A stretch of DNA of 43,954 nucleotides from G020350405 sp964513655. Its GTDB lineage: Bacteria > Planctomycetota > Phycisphaerae > Sedimentisphaerales > Anaerobacaceae. The stretch covers positions 1 to 43,954 of the forward strand of contig CAZENQ010000019.1 of the NCBI GenBank assembly GCA_964513655.1, in the 5' to 3' direction. Shown here one piece after another: positions 24,119 through 33,800 of the stretch. Numbering within the stretch: the stretch's first letter is position 1; every line of letters begins with the position of its first letter. Under the pieces are notes generated by a model. The model worked only from the letters and a program-made list of their open reading frames with translations, was not told the origin of the DNA and made no database searches. Made by a program: the position numbers and the translations under genes.

Positions 24119-27100
24119 TTAGTCCCAGCTTCCTGCCTCAAACAGTTCCGTAATTTCCTCTTGATTCAGTGCGTATGGGTAGATGCGTACATCGTCGATT
24201 GAGCCGCTAAAAAAGCACATCATTCCAGCAGCTGCAGCATCATAAGCACCTATATCTGCTAAAGGAGGATTCGAGATACTTGGAGCAGCACCATCAGTCG
24301 CGCTATTTTCTGACGTACCATTTATGTAAATTTCTACATTAGCGCCATCCTGAACTAATGCAACGTGGGTCCACGCATCCGCAGTTACAGAGACTCCTGA
24401 ATCAAGCTGTTGAGAAGCGTCCGATGCTTTCCTGTATAAACCTTCCCAAGTAGCTGGATTGCCCTCGGCATATATCGCGAAACCAGTACTACCGTTCGCT
24501 CGGTACAAACTTATTATCCTTCCTGCACTTGAATAACCTGTTGTGTCTGATTTTACCCATCCCATTATTGATTTGCTCGTAGTTCCGGTAACAGACCCAT
24601 AGCTGCTGCCACACGCAACATAATCATCCTCCCCGTCAAAGCTCAATCCGCCGCGGATTTTGCCCGCAGTCCAGGTGGGTCCGTTGAGCTGGCCGTGGTT
24701 GCCGCTCGGTGAGGCATCCATCGCCATATTTCCTGAATGCTCATCAAGTCTCCAATGGCCAACGGGCTCAGGGACAGGAACCAAGAGCAACGCACGGTTA
24801 TAATTGCTGTTAGGGTCATTTGTATCGCTGAGTCTGCCATACCCGACGATGTGTCCTTCGTCACTGATGCTCCGAGCGGAGGCGATTACCCAGTTAGGCT
24901 CGTTAGTATCGATGCGAACGAGCTTGTTGAGGTCGTACATCTGGCCCTTTTCGTAGACGAACGCTCTGAGCTGGTCATCGTTGGAATCGACGGTTGCCTC
25001 GCCGACCACCTGGCCTGCGTCGCTGATTCCATAAGCCCGGCTGACATTGCCCTGCTCGAGGGTGCCTATGTCGGTCAGGCCGCTGTCAAGGTCGCCGATG
25101 AAGGCGCGGTCATTCGGCTCATCTTCAAACATGGGATAATAATAGCCGGCCACGCCGCCGTACTCACTGACGTCGTATGCCCTGCTCTTGGAGTAGGGAC
25201 CCAGTGTGCCCAAGATGTGGATATTCGGGTCATTTGAATCCAGGCTGTCCCAGAAGACAGCGTATCCGCCGGACCAGCCAACCGCGACCGGGCCCTGCCC
25301 GTTGATGCCACTGCTGATAGCGCGCGCGACACTGTTATTATCGCCTTCACTGAAGATGCTGGGCAGCTTTATCATATTCATATCGACTGAAAATTTGAGG
25401 ACGAAGGCCTTGTCGCCTATGCTGCCGACAATCCAATTGGCATCGCTGATATCGTAAGCGGAACTTTCATTCGGGTCACCGTAGGGGTGCAGGTCGACCA
25501 GCGGTGAGGTCCAATTGGGTTCAGAGCCCCCGCTCGGAACGGTAATAAAGGCGTGGGCGTTGCCGCTCGGGTCGTACGCCACTCCGACAATCCTGCCCGA
25601 CTGATTTGTGCTGAAGGCCTCGGCCCCCTTTTTCGCGGCATGAGGCGGATGCGAATTGAATTCGTACGCACCCATGTCTACCATCGGGGCTGGGCCGCTA
25701 CCGTTGTTGTCACCGCTGTTTGGATCGTCAGCTCTACGGACATTTCCTGTGGCATCGAGCTCGATACTTACCGCACTACTGTCGCCCCGATCGATGCAGT
25801 TGCTGTCAGCCGTAAGCCGCAAGCCATCGTCTGCAGTGCCAAACACACCGTCTAAACCTTCAGGGTCGTTCATGTCCGCGAAGCAGGGGTCGCTGTCGAT
25901 ATTCCCGCCGCCATCAATTGGGAGGTAATAATCTATGTTATTGATTCCCCCTTGTACGGTGCAGTGTCTCACGTACCCAAGGCTGCCTGAATCGTAATTA
26001 AATATCTGAGCGGTGTTGGGGTAAGCAGCTGAATTGCCCCAGAAGATGCAGTTTATTATATTTGGGTTGGAAGTCTCCCAGTTGAGCAGGCCACCACCCC
26101 CATCTTGGTTGGCCTCGTTCCCAACAAACGTGCAGTTTATCAGCGTCGGGGAACAATTTTTATTATCCACTCCCCCGGTCCACTGTTGCGAGTAGTTCTT
26201 GATGAACATACAGTTACTAATCGACGAACTGGCACTGTCGTTGGACATGGCGCCACCCTCGGTGGCGGTCGAGTTTTCGAGGAAGACGCAGTTACTTATA
26301 TCCGGGGAACAGTTGTAATTATACATACCGCCGCCGGCAATCCAGTAAGTGCCGGTAACGCCGGTAGCATGGTTATAACTGAAGAGACAATTAGCCACTG
26401 TTGGACTGCAGGAGAAGTTGAACATTCCGCCACCGCGTTTATCATCATTTGTTGGACCGTCGGCGCGGCCGAGGGTAATTGTGAAGCCGTCAAGTACGGC
26501 GTTATCAGCACCTTTTACGACGTGGTAGCTGTTGTCGTTGACGTCATCCGGTATGTTGATATCGCCGCTTAGAATTGTCTCATGAGTTTTCCAGTCGCGT
26601 TGGACGCGGCCTTCCTCCGTGCCGGCAAAGCCGCCGTAGAGAGCCACGTTTGGCTCAAGCTGGATAGAAATCGACCGGTCGTTCGTATCGGTGGGATAGT
26701 AAGTGCCCTCCGACACCCAGATTTCGTCGCCGCTGCCGGCGGCTGACATCGCGGAGTTAATGTCAGTGAATGCGTCTTCCCATGATGTACCGTCTCCGGC
26801 ACCATTTGCATCGAGGTCAACGTAGATGATATTCCCATCAGGTCCATAGGTCCAGTTGAGCGGACCAATATTGGTTATTGTGTTGTCGGCGGAAAGGAAT
26901 CCGTACATTCTTCTCGTATCGAAATGGTTGACATCGACCGAAACGTTACACATGAATTTCAGGTTGTCCGCATCGGTGCCGAAGTAGATGTCCTGTGAGG
27001 TTGCCCATTCGCCTGGCGTCCAGCTCAAGGTCGAATCTATTGCGTTAGGCTCGCCGGTCGGGCCGCTGACGTCGGGGTTGGCTGCTTTATTGGGGTCGTG

Positions 27101-29191
27101 GACAATGGTAAACGAATCAATCACCGTGTTATTCACATCTACAACCTCAAAATCCAGTTGACAGTCGCTGATCGCAATTTTGCAGAAGTGGTAGACACTG
27201 TTACATTCCTGGACATAGCCGGAGTAATTCTTGTTAGGCTCGCGAAGTGGCGCTCCGCCACCGCCAGTAGTTATGTGCGTTACATCATTCACCTCACACC
27301 GCGCATAGTAGTGGTTATGACCCGCAAAGACAATGTCTACGCCGTACTGCTCGCACAACGGCTGGATATCCTCTTTGACGTCGTTGTTATCCGAATGTCC
27401 GGTACCGCCCGCAGAGTAACCAGGTTCGTGCAAGACGATGAATTTCCACGGCGCCGACGTGGAATTCAGGTCCGCCTCGAGCCATGCCAGCTGTTCTGCG
27501 CCTGTATTGTTGTCGGTAGGATATGTACCTTCGGCGTACTGGTCGAGCACTGCTACATGGGCGGGCCCGTAGTCGAATGACCAGTAACGTCCGTTCGGTT
27601 CATAGAAATAAGGCCAGTACTTCTCATAGGCAACTGCGTTGCCGTCACTTACTTCGTGATTTCCGGTGGAACCCTGGACAGGCAGATTTGCCTGCATTTC
27701 CACCGCCTTGTAAAGCGAACGATTGAAATACATCGTATCCCAGTCGCTTTCGCTGTTGCCATCATACACCCAGTCCCCAGTGTGCAGGGTAAAGGTCAGG
27801 TAATTAGAATCTTCAAGCATAGCCGAACAGACGTTGTTGTGGTCGTATGGTATGTTTCCGTCGTCAGCGCGTGTATCTCCATAGGCCAGGAATTTGACGT
27901 CCGTGGCGTTCACATCAGGGGCGGTCCAGAAGGTGCCGGGGTGGCAGGCGTCCGGCGGTACCTGCAGCCGGTAGTAATACTTAGAGCCCGGTGTAAGACT
28001 GGTAATAGTGTACTTATGGAGGTGGTCGGTTGTATATTCGGTGGTATTAACGTCATTCGGGTACGTCGTATTGGGCCCCCACTGGAGGGTGCAGGTAACG
28101 TTACAATCCAGTTGCCAGAGGACGGTCATCTCCGTGTTGTTACCATCGTAGATGAGATAGGGTCCTTTTTTGACTGTGGGGTCGGCCGCGGTAAACTTCC
28201 AGACGGAGCCTGTTGTAAGATTACAATCGCTGTTCGCATCAATGCGCCAGAAATAATCTGTCGATGGAGAGAAAAGATTCGGGTCGTCATAGCTGTTTGA
28301 ATCCTGGTTGCCTCGATATATCCCCGTTGTATCTGTTGTGTCGGCGTCATTTACATCGTTGAAATCAGTGCCTAAGTATACGTAGAAAGAGTCGGTCCAG
28401 TCCCCTTCGATCCAGGTCAAGACCACATCAAAGGCAATATCGGTGGCATTGTGAGCAGGATAGGGGTCGGTAGCCTTGTTGGGGTCAACACACGCGGTCG
28501 AAAACTGCCACACGTCCCCTTTACACCTGCAGGGACTATTCACTTCGTCCACGCGCCAGTAATACTGAGAGTCCGAACTTAAGTTTGGGTCGAAACTATT
28601 GGAATCCTGGGCGCCTTGATATATACCAGTGGTGTCGGTTGTATCGGCATTGTTGACGTTGCTCGAGTTCGTTCCAAAGTAGACCTCGTGCCCGTTTGAA
28701 GCCGCTATACCCGCTCCCGGTGTCCACATCAAAAGTGCATCCAGAGCAACTTCTGTGGCCCCGTTGAACGGATCTTCACCGCTTGCCTGGCCCGGTCCTG
28801 TTGTAAAAGTCCATACGTCGCTGTTTACCCACTTGTCAGGCCCGCAGCCTGCCCAATAGCCTGCTTTTACGTACCACCAGTACTGAGTATACGGCTCCAA
28901 ATAAGCATCACCGACGTCAAACCAATTGTGGGTCTGTGGAGTCACAAGCCCCAAATAATCGAACGGGCCGCTCTCGCCGGTACTGCCAAGGTAGACTTTA
29001 TATCCGTGACAATTCTTCTGGGCCCATGTTAGTCTGATGCCTGTTTCGTCTTGACAGTCGTCCCCATCGGGACTCCCGTTCACGGGTTTACCAGGATTTG
29101 GACACTGTGGCTCAGCGTGTGCGTAGCTTTCTCTGGGAGCAATAAGCAGTCCGATTATAATTGCCAAAAGAACTATGAATGTGGATTTCAT
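24119..29191 (-). CDS. Secreted metallophosphoesterase with beta-helix, HAF-type repeats and LamG domain
   Basis: A 1690-aa exported protein. Signal peptide residues 1-24. Three fibronectin-like modules (about 30-340) share EVYFGT, DTTDTTGIY and YYWRVDE patterns. A purple acid phosphatase-type N domain (about 345-430) leads to a calcineurin-like phosphoesterase (about 432-650) with GDTR, GDWVYDG, GNHE, VLHEPG and GHNHYYAR, so metal ligands are complete. Another fibronectin-like module precedes a parallel beta-helix (about 795-1175) opening with IIYVDLDANGAGDGTSWEDA. HAF-type repeats (AYGISDAGQVVGEA) span about 1200-1470, and a LamG domain (GHWRLDEHSGNMAMDAS) ends the protein. It starts 16 bases after the TPR gene. 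The fusion suggests a surface enzyme or adhesin, substrate unknown. A link to the RHS system is only by operon position. Confidence 0.85.
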   Translation of the reverse strand: MKSTFIVLLAIIIGLLIAPRESYAHAEPQCPNPGKPVNGSPDGDDCQDETGIRLTWAQKNCHGYKVYLGSTGESGPFDYLGLVTPQTHNWFDVGDAYLEPYTQYWWYVKAGYWAGCGPDKWVNSDVWTFTTGPGQASGEDPFNGATEVALDALLMWTPGAGIAASNGHEVYFGTNSSNVNNADTTDTTGIYQGAQDSNSFDPNLSSDSQYYWRVDEVNSPCRCKGDVWQFSTACVDPNKATDPYPAHNATDIAFDVVLTWIEGDWTDSFYVYLGTDFNDVNDADTTDTTGIYRGNQDSNSYDDPNLFSPSTDYFWRIDANSDCNLTTGSVWKFTAADPTVKKGPYLIYDGNNTEMTVLWQLDCNVTCTLQWGPNTTYPNDVNTTEYTTDHLHKYTITSLTPGSKYYYRLQVPPDACHPGTFWTAPDVNATDVKFLAYGDTRADDGNIPYDHNNVCSAMLEDSNYLTFTLHTGDWVYDGNSESDWDTMYFNRSLYKAVEMQANLPVQGSTGNHEVSDGNAVAYEKYWPYFYEPNGRYWSFDYGPAHVAVLDQYAEGTYPTDNNTGAEQLAWLEADLNSTSAPWKFIVLHEPGYSAGGTGHSDNNDVKEDIQPLCEQYGVDIVFAGHNHYYARCEVNDVTHITTGGGGAPLREPNKNYSGYVQECNSVYHFCKIAISDCQLDFEVVDVNNTVIDSFTIVHDPNKAANPDVSGPTGEPNAIDSTLSWTPGEWATSQDIYFGTDADNLKFMCNVSVDVNHFDTRRMYGFLSADNTITNIGPLNWTYGPDGNIIYVDLDANGAGDGTSWEDAFTDINSAMSAAGSGDEIWVSEGTYYPTDTNDRSISIQLEPNVALYGGFAGTEEGRVQRDWKTHETILSGDINIPDDVNDNSYHVVKGADNAVLDGFTITLGRADGPTNDDKRGGGMFNFSCSPTVANCLFSYNHATGVTGTYWIAGGGMYNYNCSPDISNCVFLENSTATEGGAMSNDSASSSISNCMFIKNYSQQWTGGVDNKNCSPTLINCTFVGNEANQDGGGGLLNWETSNPNIINCIFWGNSAAYPNTAQIFNYDSGSLGYVRHCTVQGGINNIDYYLPIDGGGNIDSDPCFADMNDPEGLDGVFGTADDGLRLTADSNCIDRGDSSAVSIELDATGNVRRADDPNSGDNNGSGPAPMVDMGAYEFNSHPPHAAKKGAEAFSTNQSGRIVGVAYDPSGNAHAFITVPSGGSEPNWTSPLVDLHPYGDPNESSAYDISDANWIVGSIGDKAFVLKFSVDMNMIKLPSIFSEGDNNSVARAISSGINGQGPVAVGWSGGYAVFWDSLDSNDPNIHILGTLGPYSKSRAYDVSEYGGVAGYYYPMFEDEPNDRAFIGDLDSGLTDIGTLEQGNVSRAYGISDAGQVVGEATVDSNDDQLRAFVYEKGQMYDLNKLVRIDTNEPNWVIASARSISDEGHIVGYGRLSDTNDPNSNYNRALLLVPVPEPVGHWRLDEHSGNMAMDASPSGNHGQLNGPTWTAGKIRGGLSFDGEDDYVACGSSYGSVTGTTSKSIMGWVKSDTTGYSSAGRIISLYRANGSTGFAIYAEGNPATWEGLYRKASDASQQLDSGVSVTADAWTHVALVQDGANVEIYINGTSENSATDGAAPSISNPPLADIGAYDAAAAGMMCFFSGSIDDVRIYPYALNQEEITELFEAGSWD

Positions 29192-29207
29192 CTTTTTACC
29201 CCTTTAC

Positions 29208-30752
29208 CTAAATACCGTGCTGGGCAAGCCAAAGGCGTGCAATTTCTGCTTCCACACAAGTGGGATACTTTTCGAGAAGCTTCTCGTAAGTGGCCTTTAT
29301 CTTCTTATTCGCCTGCGATTCTTTTAAGAGCCCCGATTTCTTAAGCTCTTCGTAGCAGCTTGCAACAAACGACTGGGCCTGTGCGGCGTGCTTGAAATTG
29401 GGACAACCATCAACGACCCTTTGATAGCACAGGATCGATTTCTCGTACCTGCCCAACTGCCGATAGCAGTCACCGGCATAGTAAAATGCTTCCGCCGCCG
29501 TGGCGGACACTTCCGTATCCCCCGCAGAGTCATTGCTTAGTCTGCCAACCCAGTCATCTACGATTGCCTCGCCGGCAGCCTCGGCACCAAGCCCGATTTT
29601 TGACCGTATAACACCTACCTTCGCCGATGCCGCGTGCTCAAAGCCGGGCCGGTTGTCCAGAATATGCTGAAACAGCGGGATGGCCTTTTCATATCTGCCA
29701 AGCTCTTGATACTTCGATGCTGTTCTGTAGAGACAGCGTGCGGCATGTTTGCTCATGGGAGACTCGGCGAGCAATCCGGCAATGGCGGTCTCGGCAGCTT
29801 CAATATCACCCAGGGCAATACTCGTCATCGCCACGCCGGCTTGTGACCACTCCACTGATGCACGCGAAGGCCACGTATCTACGACGTACTGGTAGAGCTG
29901 CCGGGCCTTTTCATACTCTCCATGCTCCTCATAATGCTCCGCTATGTCGAAAAGAAAACGGCTCATGGGGGGATAGTCGGGATACTTGGCAAGCAATTGG
30001 TCAACTGCAGCTTCTGCAGCATGCATATCGCCGCTGGTAATATTGGACTTTGCCAAATTCACCTTTGCTTCTATTGCTGACTGAGCAGTCTTGTCCGACA
30101 GGATTGTATTGATCTCCGCCAACTGCATGTGAGACCACCATGCGAAGTCCTCCTCGGGCCAGTGGTCCACTACACGCTGAAACAACTCTTTGGCCTGGTG
30201 ATAGTTATCAAAATACTTGTAGTGTCGCGCTATTTGGTAGATGACATTTGCCGTGTACACCTCGTTTGGAAAGCTTGAGAGCACTTTGTCGACCGTCGCT
30301 CGGGCAGCTTGTATGTTACCAAGCTCGATATTAGACACGCCCACATCTCTTAGCGACCACAGCGCATACCGATGGCTCGGCCAGTTATCTATCACGTACT
30401 GATGGAGTTCCAGAGCCCTGTCGTGCTTCTTAATAAGGCGGTAGAGTTTTCCTGTCTCGTGAAGAGCTACCGGCAAATGCTCGTTCTGGGCAAAGTCGGT
30501 GCGCAATTTAGCTATCACAGCTTGAGCGGCAGCATCATTGCCGCTGGCGATATTCTTCATCGCCAGGCCCATCTGCGGCCATATCTCATCCGCAGGCCAT
30601 AGGGCTATTACGTACTGATAAAGCTCGTCAGCCCTTTCACGGTTGCTAAGGCCCTCCTGTAAATACAAAGGCTGTCCGAAACACTCTGTGTTGTGCCCTG
30701 CAAACACAAGGCCAAACAAAACCAAACACAGTGATAGTTCTTTCTTAAACAT
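29208..30752 (-). CDS. Exported TPR-repeat protein
   Basis: A 514-aa protein made almost wholly of tetratricopeptide-like repeats, so a scaffold for protein contacts. The chosen ATG at 30752 has a near-perfect AGGAGG 8 bases upstream. The longer frame to 30779 lacks one. Residues 1-26 form a signal peptide (LSLCLVLFGLVFAG). The repeats recur about every 70-75 residues with patterns such as ALELHQYVIDNWPSHRYALW, AKELFQRVVDHWPEEDFAWW and ARQLYQYVVDTWPSRASVEW. Each combines a tandem helix pair with a D-NWP turn. A helical C terminus ends WLAQHGI. It lies 57 bases after the 4365-aa gene and 16 bases before the next, so it is very likely co-transcribed. It may help assemble or export its large neighbours, by inference. 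Confidence 0.85.
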   Translation of the reverse strand: MFKKELSLCLVLFGLVFAGHNTECFGQPLYLQEGLSNRERADELYQYVIALWPADEIWPQMGLAMKNIASGNDAAAQAVIAKLRTDFAQNEHLPVALHETGKLYRLIKKHDRALELHQYVIDNWPSHRYALWSLRDVGVSNIELGNIQAARATVDKVLSSFPNEVYTANVIYQIARHYKYFDNYHQAKELFQRVVDHWPEEDFAWWSHMQLAEINTILSDKTAQSAIEAKVNLAKSNITSGDMHAAEAAVDQLLAKYPDYPPMSRFLFDIAEHYEEHGEYEKARQLYQYVVDTWPSRASVEWSQAGVAMTSIALGDIEAAETAIAGLLAESPMSKHAARCLYRTASKYQELGRYEKAIPLFQHILDNRPGFEHAASAKVGVIRSKIGLGAEAAGEAIVDDWVGRLSNDSAGDTEVSATAAEAFYYAGDCYRQLGRYEKSILCYQRVVDGCPNFKHAAQAQSFVASCYEELKKSGLLKESQANKKIKATYEKLLEKYPTCVEAEIARLWLAQHGI

Positions 30753-30809
30753 TGTTCGAACCTCCTGACAATTCGACAATTAAGCTTCCTACAAAATACA
30801 CATTCAGTT

Positions 30810-33800
30810 TCACTCTAAATCTGAACCTGTGGTGAAGTTCCAGGTATCACCTTCCGTGATTTCACACTTATTCTTTTCATCGATACGCCAGTAGTACGGG
30901 CTGTTCGGCTCAAGGTAGATAGTAGTCCTTCCGACCACGTCGCCCTGGTCGCTGATGGCCCATGCCTCGCTGGCCTGCGGATTACCAGTTGGCTCAAGCA
31001 TGCCAAGGTCAATCACCCGATAGCGTGTTTGAGCAGCTCTGACGGCAGGTATCTCCGCGTCGCGCAGAGCTCGCGCATAGAGTCTGACATCATCGATTCT
31101 GCCATTGAAGTAATTGCCCTCCCAGTCACGCCCAATGTAAGCGTATGCGGCACTGTCCCAGGTATTGGTGTTGACGATGACAGACGGACCGCTGTTATCC
31201 AGCGTATAGGTATTCTGCCAGACGCCATCGAGGAATATCCTCACCTGGTTCGAGCGCTCAGCGCCATCAGGGAAGACCACAGCAATATGATGCCAGCCTG
31301 TGAGCGGGTAGAAGTTCTCCGCTCCAATTATGTGTGAGTTGGAGCCGATGGTGACAGCCAGGCGGGTAGAGGAGGCGGTAATCGCAAAACGTGAACCGGA
31401 GGCATTCGAGTCAGCGGTGCCGTAGTCGAAGAAGGTCGGATTTGGATTGTCACCGGCCTCGAACCAGCCCATTATCGTGCGGCCGTGCGAGCCACCGGGG
31501 AAGTATTTCACATTATTACTATCCCCATTTAAATCCACGTATTCATTATTGTCGGCTGAGAGATTTATCGCGCTACCGAGCTTGCCGCCGCTCCAGCAAT
31601 TCGGTTCCTGTGCATTTACGACATTGGCATCAAATTCATTACCCGAGGAATCGTTGGGGTCCTGGTCGAATTTCCAGTGGGCCGTAAGGTCGCCAGAATC
31701 CAATGTACTCGGTATGCCCGTCACCGTCACCACAAAGGTATCGATACTGGTTTCGCCATCCTCGTCGGTCACCCAGAGCTCGATAGTATGAGTGCCGACG
31801 CTAAGTTCGACAGTGGGATTCTTCCCTTCCGCGATTAAAACGCCGTTCTCATACCATTGGTAAGTAAGATTATTACTGTCGTCGTAAGCATCACCAAGCA
31901 AGTTCACGTCGGCTTCTCCGTCCCAATCATTGTCTTCTTTAGTAAAGTCGGGCGGCGCATTCGGAGCAGGCGGTGAATTACGTCTTATACCGAGCCCGTA
32001 CTTGTCAGACAGGTACAGGTCTAAATCGCGTCGTTGCTGCTCTGAAAGGGCCTTGTTGTAGTGAAGGATTTCCGCGATGTAACCACTGTAGGGCTTGTTT
32101 ACATCGTTAGTGTCATCGTGGAACTTGGTGGGCTGGTTGGGATTGTTGCCAATAGCAATCCGGCTTTCCCGCGGGAAAAGCTTACCCGCTCCTGTCACCG
32201 CGTCAAAATAATCGCCGTTTAGGTACCCTTCAATCGTAGACTTGGTGTGGTCGTACACAAAATCAACCAGATAGGGCGTGTTAGATTCAACGGGCGTGCT
32301 AATGTGATTTGGCCCCCAGACGGTTTCCGGTCCGTTGCCATCACCGTCCTCAACGCTCCATGCGTTAAGGTACAATTCATTGGCATCTATATAGACATTA
32401 AAGCCGACATTATTCGGGTCACCCAATGCCCAGAGGACCTGCCGTGTGGATACATCTTCTTCGGTCTTAAAGACAAGGGAGAGCGTCTGTTTGGAGAAAA
32501 TCTCGACAATCTCATAATATAGCTCGAGGAAGATGGCTTCAAGCTCCTTGGGCTCTGGAGTAGTGACAGACGAGCCCCCACCGGTCTCCGCCATATCCTC
32601 CAGGAACTCTTTGCGCGCTTCAACATAGCCAACGTGGTTGGGGTCAACAAACTTGCCCACGCCAACCGTGTTAAGCGTGATTCCATTTTCTGCCGCTGTT
32701 TCTACCCTTTCGAGAACAACCTGGTTATCGTCAGCGTCATCACAATCTGGACAGCAGTTCTGCCCATCCGTGACAAATTGACACACTCGGCTTTGACCCT
32801 CTGGGCTGCCATTCGCATCATCGTTGAATTCAGCCGTCATTAATTCTATTCCTGTTCTATAGCACGTCTTGCGATTAGTCAGCAGCCCGTTGATTGCGTC
32901 CTTAATATCGTTGAGGTCGCTGGTCAGCGGCTGGAATGTAAATGTTGTAACGTCGTTGGCGAAACCGATTAGACCTACCCTGTGACCGGATTCCGTGGGT
33001 GATACTGATTCGCCGCGGGCACTTTCAGCGGGGCCGTTGCCATCGGGCGTATAGTCCGGATTGGTTGTCAGTACAATCTTGTCGATTCTGAAGCCGTCGT
33101 CGTACATCCGGATGTTCACTGTATTAACGCCGGGCACATTCACATCGAACGTGGCGTTTGGTCCGTCAATCGTTTCATTGCTCCATACGTACTGGCCGAA
33201 AGTATCGAATTTGATTTTGTCGGCCGTTGGCGTCGGCTTTTTGTGCAGGCCCGCGTGGCAGTTGCTATCAGAATCATCCGCATACCCTCGGACCCAGACG
33301 TAGTGTGTACCGGTTTGGACAAAGTTAACATGGAAGTCCAAGCGGGGACTCTTACTGTAACAAGTAGGGCAGTTGTACGAGTCGCCATCGTCGTCCTTCG
33401 CCCACATAGCACCGTCGCCTGAATACCCGTTCTTCGACGTGTCGAGTTCCCATGCGTCTTCCCACTCGTGACCCGAGCGGTCACTGCCCTCCGTAATGTT
33501 GTCGTGAAAGTGCTCAGCTTCAATCGAGACGATATGGTTGGGACCGTTATCCTGCAGGAACGGCCCGGGCTCTCCACCCAACATCAAGACTGCATATACC
33601 CTCGCAGCATCCTTGGCAAAGTCAATTCTCCTCCTCGGGTCATCAGCATAATCACTGGAGGTGTCCATGCTACTGGACCTGTCCATAACAATGTAAGTAT
33701 CAATGGAACCATAGACGGTATTCGTGTCGATGACGGACCCATCAAACAAAATAGCCGGCTGGCACTCAAATATGCCATCTTCCCATTTTGGTTGACGGCA

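Noticed and set aside
24737..28300. Plus-strand open frames opposite the phosphoesterase/LamG gene
   Set aside because: They are shadows of a coding frame with clear domains on the other strand. Codon bias of Asp-Pro-Asn linkers on the minus strand keeps the antisense frame open.
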